Shown: piece after piece, positions 1 to 5,936 of the stretch | Layout: each line of letters begins with the position of its first letter | Numbering within the stretch: the stretch's first letter is position 1 | Assembly (NCBI GenBank): GCA_023386395.1 | Contig: JAEWJV010000562.1 | Coordinates: 1 to 7,631 of the forward strand | DNA: 7,631 nucleotides | From: Bacteroidota bacterium | Lineage (GTDB): Bacteria; Bacteroidota; Bacteroidia; Chitinophagales; Chitinophagaceae | Direction: 5' to 3' | Made by a program: the position numbers and the translations under genes | The notes under the pieces: model-generated | Database searches by the model: none | What the model saw: only the letters and a program-made list of their open reading frames with translations | What the model was told of the DNA's origin: nothing

Positions 1-290
1 ATATTATATAAGCTCCCATTATGCATGATTTCAACAGCGTTGTTAAAAATTACCACAGCGTCAACTTTATTTTCTTCTATAAGATTTCGCAAAGCTGAAT
101 ACTCTCCGGGCTTCCCTGATTCTAAAACATTTACCTTTTTATTTAATGTGCCTTCGAGAATGTTTGCGGTACTGCCCAATGCCAGTATTTGATGTTTCGC
201 AAGTGCTTCTTTATTAAAATAAGACCATTCTATGAGATCGGTTTTATTATCGGGTGAAGCAATAATTGCGATGTTTTTTATTTTGTTCAT
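1..290 (-). CDS. Methylglyoxal synthase-like (MGS-domain) protein, 3' end outside window
   Basis: The reading frame starts at ATG 288-290 on the minus strand and stays open for 96 codons to the window edge, so the C-terminus is missing. An AGGAAC stretch lies a few bases before the ATG. The protein resembles MgsA (dihydroxyacetone phosphate to methylglyoxal) in length and spacing: IAIIA (7-11), K16 at the conserved phosphate-binding Lys, GSTAN (39-43) for the GTTGN phosphate loop, an SG (58-59) turn, and KVDAVVIF (75-82) before the active-site loop. Several catalytic positions differ. By ungapped alignment to E. coli MgsA recalled from memory, the HD pair after the first strand is SP (12-13), the catalytic Asp of GGDQQ falls on Y64 beside E63, and the Asp of FFWDP is Asn. 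A His (H90) is kept near the usual His. Membership of the MGS-like fold is fairly clear. Methylglyoxal synthase activity is doubtful, and a divergent or regulatory relative is possible. It lies downstream of the nucleoside transporter but beyond a terminator. Confidence 0.7.
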   Translation of the reverse strand, partial: MNKIKNIAIIASPDNKTDLIEWSYFNKEALAKHQILALGSTANILEGTLNKKVNVLESGKPGEYSALRNLIEENKVDAVVIFNNAVEIMHNGSLYN

Positions 291-316
291 AATTGTTCCT
301 GTTTTTATTTGTCCTT

Positions 317-352
317 ATAAAAAGAAAGCATCAATCTCAAAGAAACTGATGC
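317..352 (-). terminator. Intrinsic terminator after the nucleoside transporter
   Basis: Read on the minus strand, GCATCAGTTTC (352-342) pairs with GAGATTGATGC (338-328) as an 11-bp stem with a TTT loop. Two pairs are G-U, and these would be A-C mismatches on the plus strand, so the hairpin is strand-specific. A TTTCTTTTTAT tract (327-317) follows directly. It lies about 90 nt after the transporter stop and just before the MGS-like start. The latter gene therefore needs its own promoter, or the hairpin acts as a partial terminator in a shared leader. Confidence 0.7.
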
Positions 353-443
353 AATCAATCGTACGGTGTATTTCGTACACATTAATACCGAAAATGGAAA
401 AAAGTAACCTATTAAATAAGTTTAAGAATTGATAACTAATAAG

Positions 444-1706
444 TTACATTAAAATTCCTGCAATAGTGGCTGACAAGTAAGATGCTAAAGTACCACAGAA
501 CAATGCTTTTAATCCTAACTTGGCTAAGTCAGTCCTTCTTTCAGGCGCAAGCGCACCAATCCCGCCAATTTGCATGCCCACACTGCTGAAATTGGCAAAT
601 CCGCAAATGGCAATGCTAATGATAAGCAAGCCTTTGTCTGTTAAAATGGGAACAGATTTATTAGTGAGGTTTTGAAAAGCTACAAATTCATTAATGGTTA
701 GTTTCTGGCCTAAAAGTGTGGCGGCATTGTTTACATCCTGCGCCGGTACGCCCATACTCCAGGCAAAAGGATAGAATATCTTGCTAAAAATATAATTTAG
801 TGTAAGGTCAAAATCTTTATTAAATAAATGGCCTATATGCAGCAACATATAATCCAATAAAGCGATAACAGCAATAAAGCCAATCAGCATGGCGATAACA
901 TTCATGGCGATTTTAAAACCGTCCGCTGCTCCATGCGAAATGGCATCGATCACATTTGTGTAAGTACTGTGCACTTCCAGTTTTACACGCCCGTAAGTTT
1001 CGCTCTCTTCCGTTTCGGGAAAAACAATTTTTGAAATTACCAGTGCGCCGGGCGCCGCCATTAAACTGGCAGTTATAAGTTTTGGCGCAAGATCAAGCCC
1101 GGCCTGTGCGCCCATATTTGCATATACCACCATTATACCTCCGGCAATACAGGCAAGGCTGCCGCTCATGCTTGCCAGCAGTTCACTTTTTGTCATACCC
1201 TTTAAATAGGGGCGAATCATTACCTGTGCCTCCACCTGGCCCACAAAAGCACTGGCTACATTGCTGAGGGCTTCCGCACCACTAACCCGCATTACATAGT
1301 TCATGGCCCGCGCAATAAGCGATACTATATGCTGCATAATATTAAAATGATATAACACTGCCACGATTGCGCAAACCAATATAATAGTTGCCGTAACATT
1401 AAAGGCAAATACAAAACCGCCTTTAAGATAATCGGCGGCGCTGCCATCGGGCTGGGTTACGTTTATGCCTGAATAAACGAATGATGCGCCTTGCCTTGCA
1501 AATGTTTCAAGCCTGCCCATGCCATGCCCGAGCCATTGAAAAAAATTACCAATAAAAGGAACCTTGAACACCAATATGGCGATAGTAACCTGCAAAGCAA
1601 CCCCGCTTAACACAAGCCTGTAATTAATCTTCTTTTTATTATTTGATACGAGGTATGCTAAACCAAGAATTAGTACAATGCCTGCAAGGCCCTGTAGTCG
1701 TTGCAT
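444..1706 (-). CDS. Concentrative nucleoside transporter (CNT/NupC family)
   Basis: This 420-residue inner-membrane protein matches the usual length of bacterial concentrative nucleoside transporters, which import nucleosides with Na+ or H+. An N-terminal domain (about 5-85) has hydrophobic helices at 7-22 and 32-50. A gate region (about 95-200) and a C-terminal transport domain (about 205-420) follow. Family signatures visible are GQVEAQVMIRPY (156-167, the re-entrant HP1 loop), INEFVAFQN (338-346, with the TM Glu at 340) and GFANFSSVG (369-377, HP2). The Gln and Glu of GQxE, E340, N372 and the FSS serines match nucleoside-binding positions known from Vibrio cholerae CNT. The Thr usual in GQTE is Val158 here, which may affect base preference. 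The ATG at 1704-1706 is the first in frame and has no clear Shine-Dalgarno. Terminators flank the gene, so it is probably monocistronic. The exact substrate cannot be read from the sequence. Confidence 0.93.
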   Translation of the reverse strand: MQRLQGLAGIVLILGLAYLVSNNKKKINYRLVLSGVALQVTIAILVFKVPFIGNFFQWLGHGMGRLETFARQGASFVYSGINVTQPDGSAADYLKGGFVFAFNVTATIILVCAIVAVLYHFNIMQHIVSLIARAMNYVMRVSGAEALSNVASAFVGQVEAQVMIRPYLKGMTKSELLASMSGSLACIAGGIMVVYANMGAQAGLDLAPKLITASLMAAPGALVISKIVFPETEESETYGRVKLEVHSTYTNVIDAISHGAADGFKIAMNVIAMLIGFIAVIALLDYMLLHIGHLFNKDFDLTLNYIFSKIFYPFAWSMGVPAQDVNNAATLLGQKLTINEFVAFQNLTNKSVPILTDKGLLIISIAICGFANFSSVGMQIGGIGALAPERRTDLAKLGLKALFCGTLASYLSATIAGILM

Positions 1707-1775
1707 TAAAGTTGCGGTTTAAGCGCTCAAATTAAAATAAGTTAACGAAATCTTTATCTTATGACCAGATTATTT

Positions 1776-1810
1776 AAAACAAGAAAGGCCGCCTTGCGGC
1801 AGCCTTTCTT
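1776..1810 (-). terminator. Intrinsic terminator after trxA
   Basis: On the minus strand a 13-bp stem (1810-1798 with 1793-1781) closes a GCAA tetraloop of the stable GNRA type. One pair is G-U on this strand and would be an A-C mismatch on the other, so it favours minus-strand transcripts. GTTTT (1780-1776) follows. It lies 18 nt past the trxA stop and about 70 nt before the transporter start, which separates the two genes into different transcription units. Confidence 0.8.
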
Positions 1811-1827
1811 TACAAAGAAAGAATTAA

Positions 1828-2145
1828 TTACAGGTTTGCCTGTATCTTTTTATCCAGTATAGATTTTGGAACTGCTCCTATTTGTTTATCAACAACTTTG
1901 CCTCCTTTAATAAATAATATTGCAGGAATAGAAGTTATGCCATAGTTCATGCTTATGTTGGGATTAAGGTCAACATTTACTTTTCCAACATTTACCTTTC
2001 CTGCATAATCTTTTGACAGTTCTTCAATAACGGGACCGATTGCGCGGCAGGGGCCACACCATTCAGCCCAGAAGTCAACTACAGTTAATTTATCGCTCTT
2101 AAGAACATCTGTTTCAAAGTTCGTATCTGTAAATTCAAGTGCCAT
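1828..2145 (-). CDS. trxA: Thioredoxin, cytoplasmic
   Basis: This 105-residue thioredoxin would reduce disulfides of cytoplasmic proteins using electrons from thioredoxin reductase. The active site WCGPC is at 29-33, the buried Asp is D24 in VVDFW, and the cis-proline is P74 in TSIPA. The length equals that of classic thioredoxins, with no signal peptide or extra domain. The frame is open further upstream to an ATG at 2188-2190, but I chose ATG 2143-2145. The extra 15 residues (MGLFLFHISSHKNNY) match nothing in the family, and a good -7 promoter element (2176-2183) lies inside that extension. No Shine-Dalgarno is visible, as is common in this phylum. A strong terminator follows. The flanking receiver and transporter genes give no functional link. 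Confidence 0.95.
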   Translation of the reverse strand: MALEFTDTNFETDVLKSDKLTVVDFWAEWCGPCRAIGPVIEELSKDYAGKVNVGKVNVDLNPNISMNYGITSIPAILFIKGGKVVDKQIGAVPKSILDKKIQANL

Positions 2146-2175
2146 ATAATTGTTTTTATGTGAGCTAATATGAAA

Positions 2176-2183
2176 CAAAAATA
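2176..2183 (-). promoter_or_regulatory. Candidate -7 promoter element for trxA
   Basis: Read on the minus strand this is TATTTTTG, an exact match to the Bacteroidota primary-sigma -7 consensus TAnnTTTG. It lies 30 nt before the trxA ATG at 2145, giving a leader of roughly 25 nt. No convincing TTTG -33 element is found 17-23 bp upstream, so the call rests on the -7 box and its position. Confidence 0.4.
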
Positions 2184-2250
2184 AGCCCAAATATCATTTT
2201 AATAACTTAATGACTTATTAAGCTATGTGAACAACTAAAATGCTGTTAAC

Positions 2251-2271
2251 AAACTGACAGTGCGGCAGTTT
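2251..2271 (-). terminator. Weak hairpin just past the receiver gene
   Basis: AAACTG (2251-2256) and CAGTTT (2266-2271) form a 6-bp inverted repeat with a 9-nt loop, 5 nt beyond the receiver stop. On the minus strand only GTT follows before AACAGC, so the U-tract is poor. It may be the end of the receiver transcript, but the evidence is thin. Confidence 0.3.
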
Positions 2272-2275
2272 TTGT

Positions 2276-2740
2276 TTATGATAGAAGGCTTTGGCGGGCT
2301 AAAAATTCCAGCTTGCCATTTGCGACCATAAGCTTTTGGGTAAGCTCTGCGTTCTCCCTCCGCAACATAAAAACTTCGTGAGCCGTTCTTACAAAAATGC
2401 GAATATCATTTTCATTCCAAGGCTTGGTAAGGTATTTGTAAACCTGGCCGCGGTTGATGGCATCGATTACAGCATTTATGTCTGTATAACCGGTTATTAA
2501 AATACGGATAGGCTCGGGATGTGTTTCTAAAATTGATTCAAAAAATTCTATGCCTGTTATTATGGGCATACGTTGATCGCTTAAAATAACATGAATGTCG
2601 TTTTCGTCTATTATTTTGCGGGCTTCAGAAGCAGAGTCAGCAATGAAAATATTGAAATCGCGCCGAAATGCAGCTTTGAATGCTATAAGATTATGTGGTT
2701 CATCATCTATATATAATAAATTTATTTTTTTGTCATTCAT
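2276..2740 (-). CDS. Stand-alone receiver-domain response regulator
   Basis: This 154-residue soluble protein is a single CheY-like receiver plus a C-terminal helix, with no DNA-binding or enzymatic output. The acidic pair is D12-D13 in YIDDE, the phosphoacceptor is D55 in SDQRMP, the switch Thr is T83 in ITGYTD, and the conserved Lys is K106 in TKPW. All catalytic positions are intact, so it should accept phosphate. Residues about 118-150 look like a charged amphipathic helix, possibly for dimerization or partner binding. The receiver is about half identical by eye to the N-terminal receiver of the kinase at 5937-7055, so the two are paralogs and may share a kinase or compete for phosphate. 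It is divergent from the acyltransferase gene across a 176-bp intergenic region. The ATG at 2738-2740 sits just before the first receiver strand. The output is unknown. It could act as a phosphate shuttle or sink, or bind a partner. Confidence 0.9.
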   Translation of the reverse strand: MNDKKINLLYIDDEPHNLIAFKAAFRRDFNIFIADSASEARKIIDENDIHVILSDQRMPIITGIEFFESILETHPEPIRILITGYTDINAVIDAINRGQVYKYLTKPWNENDIRIFVRTAHEVFMLRRENAELTQKLMVANGKLEFLARQSLLS

Positions 2741-2916
2741 GTTGCTTTGGTTTTAAAAAGGATTATTGGAACAAGGATAAAGTTACTGAATAAAAGATAT
2801 TTTTTTTATTATCGCAAAATATAGCGTAATTGTAAATATTCTGAAGTTACTGCTTAAAATTTTTTTACATAAGTACCGATTTATTAATATTTAGCAATTG
2901 AATTTTTAACTCTCTG
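2741..2916. promoter_or_regulatory. AT-rich divergent intergenic region (receiver / acyltransferase)
   Basis: This 176-bp stretch must hold promoters for both the minus-strand receiver gene and the plus-strand acyltransferase gene. It is strongly AT-rich, with T-tracts at 2800-2807 and 2860-2866. I find no full TAnnTTTG box in either direction. The nearest is a TATATTTTG-like stretch on the minus strand (about 2813-2821), which has one extra base. It contains the direct repeat listed separately. Confidence 0.5.
2780..2867. repeat. Spaced direct repeat AAGTTACTGnnTAAAA + T-tract
   Basis: AAGTTACTG occurs at 2780-2788 and again at 2844-2852. In both copies TAAAA follows after two bases (2791-2795 and 2855-2859), then a run of seven or eight T. 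The starts are 64 bp apart, about six helical turns, so both copies face the same side of the DNA. The copies lie 40 bp from the receiver start and 64 bp from the acyltransferase start, as expected for a shared operator. No regulator is identified. Confidence 0.5.
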
Positions 2917-3648
2917 ATGGAAACAGAAGTAAGAATCAGGGCTTTTAGAGCCACCGATGATAAAGAAACATGTATAAAGTTTGTTTTAGGGCATCAAAAA
3001 GTATTGGAAAATCATGGCATTCAGAAAGTAACCTCTTCAACCAATGCATGGATAGACAGCCCTTCCGTTATTGTTATTGTAGTAGAATCGATTGACAGGC
3101 AAAAATTATATGGGGGCGCCCGTATTCATATTGCTAATGGCATTGATTCCCTGCCGTTGGAAACGGCCACGGGCGATATGGACCCCAAAATTTATGACTA
3201 CATAAAGCGTTATTCAAGAACGGGTACCGCGGAATTGTGCGGTTTATGGAATTCAATTGAAGTGGCAGGCCTTGGCATAGGGAGCTATTTTCCTTCAAGG
3301 GCTTCTATTGTCATTCTTAACCAGTTGGGCTTAGGTTCCCTGTTTAGTTTATGCTCGCCGGTAACATTGAGGTTTAACCAGTGGATTGGCGCCAGGGTAT
3401 TTACCGAAGTGGGTAACCAGGGTACATTTTATTATCCAAAAATTGATTTGCTGGCAACTATTATCTTCCTGGAAGACCCGCTTACTTTAAACAAAGCCCA
3501 TCCGCGTGAACGGGTAAAAATGTTCTGGATGCGTGAAAACCTTTCAAGTGTGCACGAAGAGAAATCCCCATTCAAAAACATAACCGTTAAAGTACATTAT
3601 GAGCTTGAAGTTAAAGGCATTAAACAGAATGAATTTAATGTTATATAA
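2917..3648 (+). CDS. Predicted GNAT-fold N-acyltransferase, autoinducer-synthase-like layout
   Basis: This 243-residue soluble protein is not one I recognise as a named family. Its layout fits the acyl-CoA N-acyltransferase (GNAT) fold. VRIRAF (5-10) opens as a first strand. IVIVVE (52-57) then YGGARIHI (65-72) looks like the central hairpin, with LPLETA (79-84) after it. GTAELCGLWNS (103-113) is a fourth strand with Glu106. AGLGIGS (117-123) resembles the acyl-CoA pyrophosphate loop. SLCSPVTLRFNQWIGARVF (144-162) mirrors the fifth strand and the 'wlGF' helix near the end of many GNATs. Strand-then-Glu before the loop, the GGAR-type hairpin and the length also recall LuxI-type synthases and FeeM-like N-acyl amino acid synthases, which share this fold. 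A C-terminal 70 residues include RERVKMFWM (198-206). It is followed 108 bp later by a membrane sensor kinase on the same strand. Fold assignment is moderate. Substrate and product are unknown. It may instead modify a protein or small metabolite. Confidence 0.6.
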   Translation: METEVRIRAFRATDDKETCIKFVLGHQKVLENHGIQKVTSSTNAWIDSPSVIVIVVESIDRQKLYGGARIHIANGIDSLPLETATGDMDPKIYDYIKRYSRTGTAELCGLWNSIEVAGLGIGSYFPSRASIVILNQLGLGSLFSLCSPVTLRFNQWIGARVFTEVGNQGTFYYPKIDLLATIIFLEDPLTLNKAHPRERVKMFWMRENLSSVHEEKSPFKNITVKVHYELEVKGIKQNEFNVI

Positions 3649-3683
3649 AATAAAAGCGGAAGAGTGAAATATTTTATTTTTTT
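3647..3683 (+). terminator. Weak AU-only hairpin after the acyltransferase gene
   Basis: AAAATAAAA (3647-3655) is a perfect inverted repeat of TTTTATTTT (3672-3680), with a 16-nt loop, and ends in a run of seven T (3677-3683). The stem overlaps the stop codon and has no G-C pair, so it would be weak. It might end or attenuate the transcript before the kinase gene, or be a chance product of AT-rich DNA. Confidence 0.3.
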
Positions 3684-3756
3684 AACGAACCTTTTTATAC
3701 TTATGAATAATTGCTTTCTTTACAGTTTGCAGTAATATTTAATATCTTAAAAACCG

Positions 3757-5910
3757 ATGTCCAAAAAGCAGGTTTGCATGTGCATAGCTTTTCTTTTTAT
3801 TGTTACAAGAACTTTTGCAGGAGACATTATTTTAACCAGGGAAACGAATGTTCAAAAAATAGGAGAGTCCCTCGAAATACTCAACAACAGCAATAAAAAG
3901 TATAACAGCAGTAATATAATTGGTGCAAAAGAATTCTACACCAGCACCCGGAAAATGCCCGTGTTTTCATCGCTGGATGTGAATATATGGATCAGGTTTT
4001 CCATACTTAATAAATCAGGGGGTAGTGTTTATCTTAATCTCGATCATGCAAATACATCCCTTATAACGCTCTATAAAGATTCTGCCGGCACCCTTGTTAA
4101 AATTTATACGGCCGGCAATGCATTAATGCAGCCTAATAAAAGTGAGTTGCCAAATTATATAGCCAATTTAAACCAGGAACAAAATTCTGCTGTTACATAT
4201 TACGGTCACATTGAAAGCGCCCATCCGGCAGTGCTGGATATGTATGTTGGCTCTTATGGTAACGTGATTGAGCATGCAAACAAGAAGCTGAACATTATTA
4301 CTACTTATTTCGGTATTTTATTAGCTATATTTTTTTATAACCTTTTTCTCTATTTTGTAACGGTTGATAAAGGCTACATTCTTTATATACTTTATATTTT
4401 CTTTCTTGGTTTTGCCCAGTTTACATTAGCCGGGTTCTTGTTTAAGTTTGTATGGATCAATCATCCATGGATTAATTATTATGCAGTGCCAGTTTCCTCC
4501 TCTATGGCTATCATATCAGGCGTATTGTTTTCTATGAACTTTTTAAGAACAAAACTTTATACGCCCTTCATTCATAAAATATTTATTGTAATATTATTTG
4601 CCTCAATCGGGTCAATTATAGCAAGCTTTATGCACCTTAATTCAATCAGTTATTACCTGATTGTTTTTTTCCAGGTTGTAGTAAGCATCGTGGCTATTGT
4701 TGCCGCATTTATTATCATGTTTAAAGGCTACAGGCCCGCTACATTTTATGCTGTTTCGTGGGTATTGTTTTTAACGGGGTTGCTTATTTTCAGCCTTAGA
4801 AATTCAGATATATTACCCGCTAATTATTTCACGAATTATATTCTGTATATAGGCTCTGCCATAGAAACCGTATTGCTCTCCATAGCGCTTGCTGATAAAA
4901 TAAACGTGCTGAAAAAAGAAAAAGATCAATCGCAGGCCGAAGCGCTGGAACAGTCCCGTAAAAATGAGCGCCTCGTAAACGAACAGAATATTATACTGGA
5001 AGAAGAAGTATCTAAAAGAACGGCTGAATTGCAAAACGCCAATCATCATCTTAATGAAGCGCTTATTAACCTTAAAGATGCACAAACACAACTGGTAGAA
5101 GCAGAGAAAATGGCTTCATTGGGTCAGCTTACTGCAGGCATTGCACATGAAATAAATAACCCTATTAATTTTGTTAAGTCGAATATAAATCCCTTAAGGC
5201 TTGACATCCAGGATTTGCTTGAAGTATTAAATGCATATGGCGAATTGCATTCATTGAAAGATGATACTAATTTTAAATCCAGTCTTGATAAAATAAAAAA
5301 TTTAAAAGACGAAATTGATATCACTTATGTACAGGGTGAGATCGAAAACCTGATAGCAGGTATTGAAGAAGGCGCGGAACGCACGGCAGAAATTGTACGG
5401 GGCCTGCGCACTTTCAGCAGGATTGATGAAGCTTCATTAAAAACCGTAAATGTTCACGATGGAATATTATCTACAATCGTGCTGCTTAAAAATACTATTC
5501 CTTACTATATAAAAGTGGTTAAGGAGTTTAATGCCGGAGGTGTGATAGAATGTTTTCCCGGCAAGTTGAACCAGGTTTTTATGAACATTATTACCAATGC
5601 AATACAGGCTATAAAACAGAAAGCAGTAAAGGAAGATGAATTAATCACTATTAAAACGAGAGATGCAAACGATGGCCAAATTGAAATCTCAATTAAAGAC
5701 TCAGGGCCTGGCATGGACGAACCAACAAAACACAGGATTTTTGAACCATTTTTTACAACCAAAGATGTTGGTGAAGGAACAGGGCTGGGCATGGCCATTG
5801 TATTTAAAATTATTCAAAAGCATTTTGGAAAAATAAATATTAATTCTTCACCCGGCAACGGTGCCGAATTTATAATAACTTTACCTCATAAATATGAGGG
5901 AGATGATTAA
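3757..5910 (+). CDS. 7TMR-DISM membrane sensor histidine kinase
   Basis: This 717-residue inner-membrane sensor kinase would phosphorylate receiver proteins in response to a periplasmic signal. Residues 1-21 are a signal peptide with likely cleavage at TFA-GD. A periplasmic domain (about 35-170) carries the NIWIRFSILNKS pattern (76-87) typical of the 7TMR-DISM extracellular domain 2, a carbohydrate-binding-like fold. Seven hydrophobic helices span about 180-382. A charged coiled coil (about 385-450) leads to the kinase core. HEINNP (464-469) holds phospho-His H464, and the two H-box helices are separated by an insert of about 55 residues common in this kinase type. The ATP lid region shows N610/N614, DSGPGM (648-653), EPFFTTK (663-669) and GTGLGMA (674-680). 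All key residues are intact. There is no receiver in the protein. The next gene starts 26 nt later and supplies one, so they probably form an operon. Ligand is unknown. Confidence 0.93.
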   Translation: MSKKQVCMCIAFLFIVTRTFAGDIILTRETNVQKIGESLEILNNSNKKYNSSNIIGAKEFYTSTRKMPVFSSLDVNIWIRFSILNKSGGSVYLNLDHANTSLITLYKDSAGTLVKIYTAGNALMQPNKSELPNYIANLNQEQNSAVTYYGHIESAHPAVLDMYVGSYGNVIEHANKKLNIITTYFGILLAIFFYNLFLYFVTVDKGYILYILYIFFLGFAQFTLAGFLFKFVWINHPWINYYAVPVSSSMAIISGVLFSMNFLRTKLYTPFIHKIFIVILFASIGSIIASFMHLNSISYYLIVFFQVVVSIVAIVAAFIIMFKGYRPATFYAVSWVLFLTGLLIFSLRNSDILPANYFTNYILYIGSAIETVLLSIALADKINVLKKEKDQSQAEALEQSRKNERLVNEQNIILEEEVSKRTAELQNANHHLNEALINLKDAQTQLVEAEKMASLGQLTAGIAHEINNPINFVKSNINPLRLDIQDLLEVLNAYGELHSLKDDTNFKSSLDKIKNLKDEIDITYVQGEIENLIAGIEEGAERTAEIVRGLRTFSRIDEASLKTVNVHDGILSTIVLLKNTIPYYIKVVKEFNAGGVIECFPGKLNQVFMNIITNAIQAIKQKAVKEDELITIKTRDANDGQIEISIKDSGPGMDEPTKHRIFEPFFTTKDVGEGTGLGMAIVFKIIQKHFGKININSSPGNGAEFIITLPHKYEGDD

Positions 5911-5936
5911 CCCTAAAAACTGTGAAAAGCCATACT

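Noticed and set aside
361..380. Small overlapping hairpins GTACG/CGTAC and GTGTA/TACAC between the transporter and the MGS-like gene
   Set aside because: The stems are only 5 bp and no associated signal is found. This is within chance for 150 bp of intergenic DNA.
232..432. 66-codon plus-strand frame overlapping the MGS-like gene start
   Set aside because: It runs antisense to the MGS-like N-terminus and through the transporter terminator. Its composition is a hydrophobic/Lys mix typical of AT-rich shadow frames.
404..447. Inverted repeat GTAACCTATTA / TAATAAGTTAC around the transporter stop
   Set aside because: It has 10 of 11 pairs, but a long 22-nt loop and no T-tract. The hairpin at 317-352 is the much better terminator.
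1082..1267. Plus-strand open frame inside the transporter gene
   Set aside because: It is antisense to a clearly conserved membrane protein and has no family features.
3703..3735. Ten-codon mini-frame (MNNCFLYSLQ) just before the membrane kinase
   Set aside because: It has no ribosome site, and regulatory codon runs and attenuator structure are also absent. It is likely to be chance.
3711..3740. TTG - 19 bp - TAATATTT promoter-like pair before the membrane kinase
   Set aside because: The -7 box misses two consensus bases and would leave a leader of about 10 nt. It is too weak to annotate.
4813..5091. Minus-strand frame of 92 codons inside the membrane kinase
   Set aside because: It is antisense to the coiled-coil coding region. 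Its Phe-rich content is the complement of Lys/Glu codons, a shadow.
5922..5936. GTG start five codons upstream for the receiver-kinase
   Set aside because: The ATG at 5937 aligns better with the paralogous receiver, and neither start has a clear ribosome site that would favour the GTG.
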